DNA from: Pseudolysinimonas_A sp039912695
GTDB taxonomy: Bacteria; Actinomycetota; Actinomycetes; Actinomycetales; Microbacteriaceae
Direction of reading: 5' to 3'
DNA length: 64,000 nt
NCBI RefSeq assembly: GCF_039912695.1
Contig: NZ_JBDSPJ010000010.1
Span: 1-64,000 of the forward strand
Below, piece by piece: positions 49,911 to 57,589 of the stretch. The position numbers and the translations under genes are program-made. The notes beneath the pieces were generated by a model. The model was not told the origin of the DNA, did not search any database, and worked only from the letters and a program-made list of their open reading frames with translations. How positions within the stretch are numbered: the first letter of the stretch is position 1; every line of letters begins with the position of its first letter.

Positions 49911-50510
49911 TCACGCCTCGACCGTGCGACGGCCCTCGAAGGCTCGTCCGAGGGTGACCTCGTCGGCGTACTCCAGGTCGCCACCCACCGGCAGCCCCGA
50001 CGCGAGTCGCGACACGCGCAGGTTGGGCTGCACGAGCAGGCGTGTCAGGTAGGTCGCTGTCGCTTCGCCCTCGAGGTTCGGATCGGTCGCGATGATGACC
50101 TCGGTCACCGTCGAGTCCGCAAGCCGCTTCACGAGGGATGCGATGCGCAGGTCGTCAGGACCGATGCCGTCGATCGGACTGATCGCCCCGCCGAGCACGT
50201 GGTACAGACCGCGGAACTCCCGCGTGCGCTCGACCGCGACGACATCCTTTGCCTCCTCGACGACGCAGATGGTCGCCGGGCTGCGGCGCGGGTCGCGACA
50301 GATCGAGCAGGTGTCTTGTTCGGCGACGTTGCCGCAGATCGAGCAGAACCGCACCTTGTCGCGCACATCCATCAGAATCTGCGCGAGCCGCTTCGTGTCG
50401 AATGACTCGGTCTGCAAAATGTGGAACGCGATGCGCTGAGCGGACTTCGGGCCGATGCCGGGCAGGCGGCCCAACTCGTCGATCAGTTCTTGAACGATTC
50501 CCTCGTACAC
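49911..50510 (-). CDS. recR: recombination mediator RecR
   Basis: This 199-residue protein works with RecF/RecO to load RecA at gaps. It has the helix-hairpin-helix LGRLPGIGPKSAQRIAFHIL, a four-Cys zinc finger (FCSICGNVAEQDTCSICRD), and a TOPRIM domain with ICVVEEAKDVVAVERT and ATDPNLEGEATATYL. Length is standard. It begins at GTG 50510, directly after a 16-bp repeat array and close behind dnaX, without the ybaB/ebfC gene that often lies between them. Confidence 0.95.
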   Translation of the reverse strand: MYEGIVQELIDELGRLPGIGPKSAQRIAFHILQTESFDTKRLAQILMDVRDKVRFCSICGNVAEQDTCSICRDPRRSPATICVVEEAKDVVAVERTREFRGLYHVLGGAISPIDGIGPDDLRIASLVKRLADSTVTEVIIATDPNLEGEATATYLTRLLVQPNLRVSRLASGLPVGGDLEYADEVTLGRAFEGRRTVEA

Positions 50511-50571
50511 CTCAGTGGTCCAATTTCTCAGTCGTCCAAAGTCTCAGTCGTCCAAAGTCTCAGTCGTCCAA
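50511..50571. repeat. four tandem 16-bp units at the dnaX-recR junction
   Basis: CTCAGTCGTCCAAAGT is repeated: 50511-50526 (diverged, CTCAGTGGTCCAATTT), 50527-50542, 50543-50558 (identical) and 50559-50571 (partial). On the coding strand each unit contains a GAC-GAC-TGA-like end, so the dnaX stop codon is copied three to four times. Confidence 0.95.
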
Positions 50572-52680
50572 CGCCGCAGGCGGATCGACCGGCCTCAACG
50601 ACTGCTCTTCGATGAACGCGGCGCCCAGGATTTCTCGAACCACCGCTTCGCCATACCGCGCTTTGCCGTCGGCGGTCGTCGATACGGGCGTGCGCGGTTG
50701 GGGCTGAGGCTGGGGAGTGGATGCCGGGGTCACCTCAGCGGCGGAAACCGCCTCAGGCGCGGGCTGGGCTTCGGTCGCGGGGGCCGGCGTGGGAGATTTC
50801 TTGGGGCCGGGCTTTTCGGCGCCAGCCTTCTCCGGGCTCGAGGGGATCGCCACGACGTTCCACTCCGCGGCGGGTGGCAGCGGGTTCTCGGCGACGGGGC
50901 TCTCGGCGACGGCCGCGGGTGGCGATTCAACCGGGGGTGCCGCTGAGCCGGTCTCGTGACGGGTGAGGAACTTGACGCGCACTCCGAGCACCCCGTGAAT
51001 CGCTCCGCGCAGCAGGTCGCTCACGCTCTCGCCGGGGCCTTGGGGCTGCTTGAACGACGCGACGTCAGCCTCGGTGGCGAACGCGACCGTCAATACGTCG
51101 CCGTTGAAAGCGCGGGGCGTCGAGGCAGCGATCGCCATCCAGGCGCCGCGCTTGGCCGTCTTCACGATTTCGAGAACCTCGGGCCAGGCATCCCGAACCT
51201 GCTGCAACGTCACGGAGGTGACTGCCTCTTCGACGGCTGGCTCTTCCGGCTCGGGCTCGTCAGTGCTCAGCTCGTCAGCGGCCAGCTCGTCAGGTGCCAG
51301 CTCGTCAGGCACCAACTCGTCTGTGGCCACAGCTTCCGGAACCACAGCTTCCGGAGCGGGCTGGTCAGACGCGGGCGCCTCGACGACCGGAGTCGCGTCC
51401 GCAACGATCGGCGCGGCATCCTCTTTCGCCCGACGCACGCTGCGGATGTCGACCGGCTCAACGACCGGACGATCGGGCACCGCACGCATCGACGGGTGGT
51501 CGTCGATTCCGATGCGACGCTCCAGTCGCTCGACACGGGCGAGCGCTCCTCGCTCCGACTCATCGGCGGCCGGCACCAGCAGACGCGCAACCATCAGTTC
51601 GAGGTGCAGTCGCGGCGAGGTGGCGCCGGTCATTTCGGTGAGAGCCGTGTTTGCAACGTCGGCGGCGCGCGACAGCTCGGCTGCCCCGAACGCGTTGGCT
51701 TGGGACGACATCCGACCGATCTCATCAAGCGGCACGCCGCGGAGTACGGCGGCCGCGCCGTCCCGGGTCGCTGCGACGACGATGAGGTCGCGCAGACGCT
51801 CGAGGAGGTCTTCAACAAACCGGCGCGGGTCTTGCCCGGTCTGAATGACCCGGTCGACAGCGCCAAAGACGGCGCCGGCATCCCGAGCGCCGATGGCGTC
51901 GACGACCTCGTCGAGCAGGGCACCGTGGGTGTAGCCGAGCAGCGAAACGGCTCGTTCGTACTTGATTGTCACGACGCCGTCGGCTGCATCCTCGGAGCCG
52001 GCAATCAGTTGGTCGAGCAACGACAGGGTGTCGCGCACCGAACCGCCGCCGGCACGCACGACCAGCGGGAGGACCCCACCCTCGACCTCGACCTTCTCGG
52101 AGACGCACATCTGCTGCACGTACTCGAGCATCTGCGCGGGCGGCACCAGACGGAACGGGTAGTGGTGGGTGCGGCTGCGGATCGTGCCGATGACCTTCTC
52201 AGGTTCGGTCGTCGCGAAGATGAATTTCACGTGGTCAGGCGGCTCTTCGACCAGCTTGAGCAGGGCGTTGAAGCCCTGCGTCGTCACCATGTGAGCCTCG
52301 TCGAGGATGAAGATCTTGTACCGGTCGCGGGCCGGGGCGAAGGCCGCCCGCTCGCGCAGATCGCGGGCGTCGTCAACGCCGTTGTGGCTGGCCGCGTCGA
52401 TCTCGACGACATCCAGTGATCCACCGCCGTCTCGAGCGAGCTCGATACACGAGTCACACACGCCACAGGGGGTGTCGGTCGGACCCTCGGCACAGTTGAG
52501 GCAGCGGGCCAGGATGCGGGCACTCGTCGTCTTGCCACAGCCGCGCGGGCCCGAGAACAGATAGGCGTGATTAACCCGATCGGAACGCAGTGCCGTTCGG
52601 AGCGGATCGGTCACCTGAGACTGGCCGATCAACTCGGCGAATGTCTCCGGCCGATAGCGCCGATAGAGAGCGGTGACCAC
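50560..52680 (-). CDS. dnaX: DNA polymerase III, gamma/tau subunit
   Basis: This 706-residue clamp-loader ATPase starts at GTG 52680 (VTALYRRYRPETFAELIGQ). It has Walker A SGPRGCGKTTSARIL, the four-Cys zinc module (CLNCAEGPTDTPCGVC), Walker B FILDEAHMVT and the SRTHHYPFRL arginine-finger region. A long acidic Pro/Ala/Glu linker (about residues 390-560) separates the motor from the tau-specific C-terminus. It has no obvious slippery site for a gamma form. It is immediately upstream of recR and divergent from the SRP RNA. Confidence 0.95.
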   Translation of the reverse strand: MVTALYRRYRPETFAELIGQSQVTDPLRTALRSDRVNHAYLFSGPRGCGKTTSARILARCLNCAEGPTDTPCGVCDSCIELARDGGGSLDVVEIDAASHNGVDDARDLRERAAFAPARDRYKIFILDEAHMVTTQGFNALLKLVEEPPDHVKFIFATTEPEKVIGTIRSRTHHYPFRLVPPAQMLEYVQQMCVSEKVEVEGGVLPLVVRAGGGSVRDTLSLLDQLIAGSEDAADGVVTIKYERAVSLLGYTHGALLDEVVDAIGARDAGAVFGAVDRVIQTGQDPRRFVEDLLERLRDLIVVAATRDGAAAVLRGVPLDEIGRMSSQANAFGAAELSRAADVANTALTEMTGATSPRLHLELMVARLLVPAADESERGALARVERLERRIGIDDHPSMRAVPDRPVVEPVDIRSVRRAKEDAAPIVADATPVVEAPASDQPAPEAVVPEAVATDELVPDELAPDELAADELSTDEPEPEEPAVEEAVTSVTLQQVRDAWPEVLEIVKTAKRGAWMAIAASTPRAFNGDVLTVAFATEADVASFKQPQGPGESVSDLLRGAIHGVLGVRVKFLTRHETGSAAPPVESPPAAVAESPVAENPLPPAAEWNVVAIPSSPEKAGAEKPGPKKSPTPAPATEAQPAPEAVSAAEVTPASTPQPQPQPRTPVSTTADGKARYGEAVVREILGAAFIEEQSLRPVDPPAALDD

Positions 52681-52731
52681 GGTGCCAGAGTAGTCGCCGC
52701 ACCCGACGCTGGCTGAGGCCCTACAATTGAG

Positions 52732-52826
52732 CCCGGCTCTCCGCGTGGCGCCATCCAGGCCAACTCCCCCAGGACGGAAACGTAGCAAGGGTAACCGGGC
52801 TCTGTCGGGTGCGCGGAGGGTCCTTT
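52732..52826 (+). ncRNA. ffs: signal recognition particle RNA (small bacterial type)
   Basis: The conserved domain IV hairpin is visible in CCCCCAGGACGGAAACGTAG and AGCAAGGGTAAC, with the GGAA tetraloop and symmetric internal loop bound by Ffh. The outer stem pairs CTCCGCG (52739-52745) with CGCGGAG (52812-52818). A -10-like TACAAT lies at 52722-52727. The ends are approximate. The location beside dnaX and a tRNA-Ser gene is normal in actinobacteria. Confidence 0.9.
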
Positions 52827-52828
52827 CA

Positions 52829-52916
52829 GGAGGATTCGCCTAGTGGCCTATGGCGCACGCTTGGAAAGCGTGTTGGGTGAAAGCCCTCGGGGGTTCGAAT
52901 CCCCCATCCTCCGCCA
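52829..52916 (+). tRNA. tRNA-Ser (GGA)
   Basis: Acceptor GGAGGAT pairs with ATCCTCC; the anticodon arm CGCTTGGAAAGCG gives GGA; a long variable arm (TGTTGGGTGAAAGCCCTC) identifies a class II tRNA; the T arm is GGGGGTTCGAATCCCCC. The 3' CCA is encoded. Confidence 0.96.
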
Positions 52917-53006
52917 ATAGTTCAAGAAGTACCGCAGCATCTGAAGTACCCGATTTACGCACGACCCGTTCCAGCGTGCGGACGCAGATCCTTGGGGGAG
53001 TTACGC

Positions 53007-53633
53007 GTGACCGTGCTCGAAGAACACGTCGTGCGCATCGTTCCCCGGCGATCCCTGATCGTTTCGGGGCTCCTTTCCATCGGGCTCGCGATGATCCCGA
53101 CCTTCGGCCTCGCCTACTGGTTCACCATCCCGCGGGGTCAGGGCCTGTGGGTCGCGATCGTCCAGGGCGTGGTGGTCCTCCTCTCTCTCGCGTTTATGTG
53201 GCGCGATCTCTCCGTCACAACCGTCGTGGATGACACCGAGTTGCGCGGCAACGGCATTTTCAGCCCGATGGTGCGCGTGCCGCTGACTCTCATCGCCTCG
53301 GTCGATCTGGTGCCGACCTACCTCGGCCAGTCCCACGATCCGGTCACCCAACTGCTGGTGCGCGACGCCCACGGCAAGCGGTTGTTCCGGCTGCGGGGAA
53401 ACTTCTGGCCCACCGGTGCCCTGCGAACGATCGCAGCGGCGCTCCCCGTTGCCCCGACGATCATCAATGAGCCGCTCTCGCTCAAGGAGTTCTTTCGGGC
53501 CTACCCGGGTGCGTCGTACTGGTTCGAAGACCGTCCCGCGCTGATCGCACTGATCTTCGCCGGAGTCGTGGCCATCTGCATCAGCATCGCCGTCGCGACG
53601 ATGTACCTGATGCAGATCCCCATCATGGGCTGA
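53007..53633 (+). CDS. membrane protein with PH-like domain (hypothetical)
   Basis: This 208-residue protein has two N-terminal membrane helices (LIVSGLLSIGLAMIPTFGLA; LWVAIVQGVVVLLSLAFMW), a soluble beta-rich middle (TVVDDTELRGNGIFSPMVRV to LVRDAHGKRLFRLRG) and a C-terminal helix (LIALIFAGVVAICISIAVAT). The middle resembles bacterial PH domains, but I do not recognise the family. GTG 53007 was chosen because GGGGGAG is upstream. It converges with the HerA-like gene. Confidence 0.78.
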   Translation: MTVLEEHVVRIVPRRSLIVSGLLSIGLAMIPTFGLAYWFTIPRGQGLWVAIVQGVVVLLSLAFMWRDLSVTTVVDDTELRGNGIFSPMVRVPLTLIASVDLVPTYLGQSHDPVTQLLVRDAHGKRLFRLRGNFWPTGALRTIAAALPVAPTIINEPLSLKEFFRAYPGASYWFEDRPALIALIFAGVVAICISIAVATMYLMQIPIMG

Positions 53634-53638
53634 GCCCG

Positions 53639-55156
53639 CTACCGAGCGCGGCCGAAGAGCTTGTCGACGATCAGGCGAACCAGCCGAACGCGCGGGGTGC
53701 CGGTGCGGCTGACCCGCTTGGTGGGCGTGGTCGACTGCGCGGACGGGTCTTTCGGCTGCGCGGCGGGGTCTTTCGGCTGCGCCGCTGGGGCGACTGCCGC
53801 CTTCGCGCGCTGGCCGAGTAGCTCGTGGGCCGACACCGTGTCGGCCGGCGTTCCGTAACGGGCCATCAGGGGCGAAGCGGCAACTGTCGCCATCATCTGC
53901 TCGGGCGGGGTGGGCGACATCGACCCCTGCGGTGCGCGCAGCCGCGTCCAGGCCACCGGTGACGGCGCGCCATCCTCGTTCATCACGGTGACGATCGCCT
54001 CGCCGGTCGCGAGCGACGTCAACACCTCACCGAGGTCGTAACCCGAGGTCGGATAGGTCGAGACTGTCGCCTTCAGCGCGCGGGCGTCATCCGGCGTGTG
54101 AGCTCGAAGCTGGTGCTGCACCCGGCTGCCGAGTTGCGCGAGCACGTCGCCCGGGACATCTTTCGGGGTCTGCGTGACAAAGAAGATGCCGACCCCCTTC
54201 GACCTGATCAGTCGCACGGTCTGGGTGACGACATCCAGAAAGTCCTGCGAAGCACCCTTGAACAGCAGATGTGCTTCGTCGAAGAAGAACACCAACTTCG
54301 GCCGCGGAAGGTCACCGGCTTCGGGCAGCACGGCGTACAGCTCGTGCAGCAGCCACATCAGGAAGGTCGAGAACAGGGCGGGCTTGTCGACGACGCTCGG
54401 CACTTCGAGCAGGCTCACGACACCCTTGCCCTCTGCCGTCGACTGCAGGAACTCGGCAACGTCAATCGCCGGATCGCCGAAGAAGACGTCAGCGCCCTGG
54501 TCAGAGAAGATGACCAGTTCCCGCAAAATGACGCCGGTCGTCGCCTTCGACAACCCGCCGAGGTCAGCGAGCTCGCCCTTGCCGGCGTCCGACACGAGGT
54601 ACATCAGAACCGAACGCAGATCGGCCAGGTCGATCAGGGGCAGTTGAGCGTTCTTGGCGTAGTGGAACACCAGTCCCAGGCTCGATTCCTGAGTCGGGTT
54701 GAGGCCGAGCACCTTCGCGAGCAGCAGCGGACCGAAGCGTTCGACGCTGGCTCGAATCGGGATGCCGACGCCCAGCCCGCCGAGGCTGAAGTACTCGGTC
54801 GGTGACGCGACCCCCGTCCACTGCTGGCCGATCCCCTGGGTGCGAGCGAGCAGCTTGTCGCTCGAGATACCCGCTGACGCGATCCCCGAGAGGTCACCCT
54901 TAATGTCGGCGGCGAATACCGGAACCCCGGCCGCCGACAATTGCTCGGCCAGCACCTGCAGCGTCTTGGTCTTGCCGGTGCCGGTGGCTCCCGCGACGAG
55001 GCCGTGGCGATTCACCATCGAGATCGGGATGCGGATGGGCACGTCGGGCAGGGCCGACCCGTTGACGAGCGCTCCCATCTCGAGCGCGGGGGCGGCGAAG
55101 CCATACCCGGCCTTGATCGCGGCGACTTCCGCGGCGCTGAGCGGTGCGGCCTTCAC
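53639..55156 (-). CDS. HerA-like ATPase (DUF853)
   Basis: This 505-residue protein has a HerA/FtsK-type motor: Walker A AGATGTGKTKTLQVLAEQL near residue 55, an adjacent FAADIKGDLSGIA motif, Walker B LVFFFDEAHLLFKGA and a GVGIFFVTQTPKDVPGDVLA sensor region with an Arg finger. The C-terminus is a Lys/Ala/Pro-rich linker with a duplicated QPKDPAA unit and a basic tail. DUF853 proteins are probable DNA-translocating ATPases of unknown function. Its GTG overlaps the LacI stop by 4 bp. The usual HerA partner NurA is not adjacent. Confidence 0.86.
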   Translation of the reverse strand: MKAAPLSAAEVAAIKAGYGFAAPALEMGALVNGSALPDVPIRIPISMVNRHGLVAGATGTGKTKTLQVLAEQLSAAGVPVFAADIKGDLSGIASAGISSDKLLARTQGIGQQWTGVASPTEYFSLGGLGVGIPIRASVERFGPLLLAKVLGLNPTQESSLGLVFHYAKNAQLPLIDLADLRSVLMYLVSDAGKGELADLGGLSKATTGVILRELVIFSDQGADVFFGDPAIDVAEFLQSTAEGKGVVSLLEVPSVVDKPALFSTFLMWLLHELYAVLPEAGDLPRPKLVFFFDEAHLLFKGASQDFLDVVTQTVRLIRSKGVGIFFVTQTPKDVPGDVLAQLGSRVQHQLRAHTPDDARALKATVSTYPTSGYDLGEVLTSLATGEAIVTVMNEDGAPSPVAWTRLRAPQGSMSPTPPEQMMATVAASPLMARYGTPADTVSAHELLGQRAKAAVAPAAQPKDPAAQPKDPSAQSTTPTKRVSRTGTPRVRLVRLIVDKLFGRAR

Positions 55157-56202
55157 TCGTCACTCCGGTCGGGCTTCGGCGGCGCCGTACTCTCGCGCAC
55201 GACGAGGTTGGTCGCGAGGTCGAGGCGCGAGACGCTGTCGACACGGCCGTCGCGGATGCGCAACACGAGACGCGTCGCCTCCTCCGCCATCCGGCGCAGC
55301 GGCTGGTGCACCGTCGTCAGACGCGGACTCACCCAGGTGGCGAGCGGGATGTCGTCGTACCCGACGATCGAGACGTCGTCGGGTGCGTGCAAGCCCAGTT
55401 GCCGCATGGCCTCAAGCACCCCGAGAGCCTGCAGATCGCTCCCCGCGAAGATCGCCGTCGGGCGCACGGGGCGGTCAAGAAGCTGCTGCCCGTGCAACCG
55501 ACCACCCGCAGTGTGGAAGTCACCGAAACGGATCCAGTCGGGATCGATCGTCAGCCCCGCCGCCGTCATCGCCGACCGGAATCCATCGATGCGCGCGTGC
55601 GAGCACATCATGTCGTCGGGCCCGGTGATCGCCGCGATCCGGGTGTGGCCGAGTTCGATCAGGTGCCGGGTCGCCATCAGCCCGCCCGACCAGTTCGCGG
55701 AACCGACCGATGGCACGTCAGGGGTCGGGTCGCCGGCCGGGTCGATGATCACGAACGGGATCGACCGAGCGCGCAGCACTTCGCGGTATTGCTCGGGGAT
55801 GTCGGAGAACACCAGCACGACGCCGGCCGGTCGGCGCTGGAGCACACCGTCGATCCAGTCAGCCGCAGGCGCGTGCCGGGAGCCACTCTCGGTCAGCACG
55901 ACGCTCATCCCGTTGGCGCGGGCGACATCCTCGACGCCGCGGATGATCTCCATCGACCAGGCAGCCTCAAGTTCGTGAAACACCAGCTCGATGAGCGGGT
56001 TCGGCGCACTGCCCGACTTCCGACGACGGTAACCGTGGTCGGCGAGGAGGGTCTCAACGCGACCGCGGGTAGACGCCGAGACATCTGAGCGCCCGTTGAG
56101 CACCTTCGAGATCGTGGACAGCGAAACCTGCGCCCGCTCGGCGATTTCCGCGAGCGTGACGCGTGAGGTCAGCTCGACATCCGTCGTCCCTGTATCCGAC
56201 AT
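55153..56202 (-). CDS. LacI-family repressor, probable xylose-operon regulator
   Basis: This 349-residue protein has the LacI headpiece (RVTLAEIAERAQVSLSTISK, VLNGRSDVSASTRGRVETLL) and a periplasmic-binding-protein-like sugar domain with VLVFSDIP, GLMATRHLIELGHTRIAAIT and IVGYDDIPLATWVSPRLTTV. ATG 56202 is 7 bases after GAGGAGG; the preceding ATG is also possible. It is divergent from xylA, with palindromes between, so repression of xylAB in the absence of xylose is likely. It is translationally coupled to the HerA-like gene. Confidence 0.88.
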   Translation of the reverse strand: MSDTGTTDVELTSRVTLAEIAERAQVSLSTISKVLNGRSDVSASTRGRVETLLADHGYRRRKSGSAPNPLIELVFHELEAAWSMEIIRGVEDVARANGMSVVLTESGSRHAPAADWIDGVLQRRPAGVVLVFSDIPEQYREVLRARSIPFVIIDPAGDPTPDVPSVGSANWSGGLMATRHLIELGHTRIAAITGPDDMMCSHARIDGFRSAMTAAGLTIDPDWIRFGDFHTAGGRLHGQQLLDRPVRPTAIFAGSDLQALGVLEAMRQLGLHAPDDVSIVGYDDIPLATWVSPRLTTVHQPLRRMAEEATRLVLRIRDGRVDSVSRLDLATNLVVRESTAPPKPDRSDE

Positions 56203-56241
56203 CATCCAGCCTCCTCTCGGTTGTAACACCGAAACTATCGC

Positions 56242-56256
56242 TGCAAAGTGCTTTCA
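56242..56256. promoter_or_regulatory. candidate LacI-type operator
   Basis: TGCAAAGTGCTTTCA is a near palindrome of the A/T-flanked GC-centred kind bound by LacI-family headpieces. It lies 40 bp upstream of the LacI start. Confidence 0.4.
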
Positions 56257-56272
56257 CTGTACGCACACACGC

Positions 56273-56297
56273 GATATGTTGTATCCCGCAACATATC
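56273..56297. promoter_or_regulatory. 25-bp inverted repeat upstream of xylA
   Basis: GATATGTTG-TATCCCG-CAACATATC has perfect 9-bp arms. It lies 23 bp before the xylA ATG, in a core-promoter position. It is a likely operator, possibly for a second xylose regulator, or a leader hairpin. Confidence 0.55.
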
Positions 56298-56319
56298 CTT
56301 TTGATCAATGGAGCTCGCC

Positions 56320-57510
56320 ATGACAGTCACTCCCACGCCCGCCGACAAGTTCACCTTTGGCTTGTGGACGATCGGATACAACGGGACTGACCCGTTCGGC
56401 GGCCCCACTCGCAAGCCCCTCGATACCGTTCATGCGATCGAGAAGCTCTCTGAGCTCGGTGCGTACGGACTCACCTTCCACGACGATGACCTCTTCCCGT
56501 TCGGCTCCAGCGAGGCCGAGCGTGATCGCGAGATTGGCCGGCTGAAGGGGGCGATGGAGTCCACCGGAATGAAGGTTCCGATGGTGACGACGAACCTCTT
56601 CAGCTCGCCGGTCTTCAAAGACGGTGGCTTCACCTCGAACGACCGGGGTGTGCGCCGGTTCGCGCTGCGCAAGGTGTTCCGCCAGCTCGACCTCGCCGCT
56701 GAACTCGGCGCCGAGACTTTCGTCATGTGGGGCGGCCGCGAGGGCGCCGAGTACGACGCCGCGAAGGACATCCGCCAGGCGCTCGAGCGCTACCGCGAAG
56801 CGGTCAACCTGCTCGGCGACTATGTCACCGACAAGGGCTACGGCATCCGCTTCGCGATCGAGCCCAAGCCGAACGAGCCGCGCGGCGACATCCTGCTGCC
56901 GACCCTCGGTCACGCGATCGCCTTCATCGGGTCGCTTGCGCGTCCCGAGCTGGTCGGCCTGAACCCCGAGGTGGGGCACGAGCAGATGGCAGGCCTCAAC
57001 TTCGCAGCCGGCATCGCCCAGGCGCTGTACCACGGCAAGCTCTTCCACATCGACCTCAACGGTCAGCGCGGCATCAAGTACGACCAGGACCTGGTCTTCG
57101 GCCACGGCGACCTGCACAACGCGTTTGCTCTCGTTGACCTGCTCGAAAATGGTGGCCCCAACGGCGGACCGACCTACGACGGCCCGCGTCACTTCGACTA
57201 CAAGCCCTCGCGCACGGAAGACGAGAACGGCGTGTGGGACTCCGCAGCCGCGAACATGCGCACCTACCTGCTGCTCAAGGAACGTGCCGCCGCCTTCCGC
57301 GCCGACCCCGAGGTGCAGGCCGCGCTCGTCGCCGCCCGCGTGCCGGAGCTGTCGGTGCCGACCCTGTCGGAGGGCGAGAGCTACGACGACTTCCTCGCCG
57401 ACCGCTCGGCGTACGAAGACTTCGACACTGACGCCTACCTCGGCGGCAAGGGCTTTGGCTTCGTGAAGCTGCAGCAGCTCGCGACCGAGCACCTCATGGG
57501 CGCCCGTTAA
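56320..57510 (+). CDS. xylA: xylose isomerase
   Basis: This 396-residue enzyme converts D-xylose to D-xylulose. Its length and motifs are those of the class I (Actinoplanes/Streptomyces) enzymes: TFHDDDLFPFG with the catalytic His-Asp pair, VMWGGREGAEYD, the metal-site EPKPNEPRGDI, NPEVGHEQMAGLNFAAG and HIDLNGQRGIKYDQD. ATG 56320 is preferred over 56308 because GGAG lies 6 bases before it and the protein then starts MTVTPTPADKFTFGLW, as in the family. xylB follows after 79 bp. Confidence 0.96.
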   Translation: MTVTPTPADKFTFGLWTIGYNGTDPFGGPTRKPLDTVHAIEKLSELGAYGLTFHDDDLFPFGSSEAERDREIGRLKGAMESTGMKVPMVTTNLFSSPVFKDGGFTSNDRGVRRFALRKVFRQLDLAAELGAETFVMWGGREGAEYDAAKDIRQALERYREAVNLLGDYVTDKGYGIRFAIEPKPNEPRGDILLPTLGHAIAFIGSLARPELVGLNPEVGHEQMAGLNFAAGIAQALYHGKLFHIDLNGQRGIKYDQDLVFGHGDLHNAFALVDLLENGGPNGGPTYDGPRHFDYKPSRTEDENGVWDSAAANMRTYLLLKERAAAFRADPEVQAALVAARVPELSVPTLSEGESYDDFLADRSAYEDFDTDAYLGGKGFGFVKLQQLATEHLMGAR

Positions 57511-57519
57511 CGATGGCTA

Positions 57520-57573
57520 TCTGCCCAACTTTGGGGTCTCGCGCCACCCGCAGAGCCCCAAGTCGGGCAAATA
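57520..57573 (+). other. imperfect inverted repeat between xylA and xylB
   Basis: TGCCCAACTTTGGGGTCTCG pairs imperfectly with AGAGCCCCAAGTCGGGCA around a CGCCACCCG loop, giving a stem of about 18 bp. It may slow the 3' decay of xylA message or attenuate xylB. No U tract follows. Confidence 0.5.
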
Positions 57574-57589
57574 ACCGGAGTTCGAGCTG

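Noticed and set aside
50956..52419. 487-residue plus-strand frame
   Set aside because: It is antisense to dnaX, whose ATPase motifs are complete.
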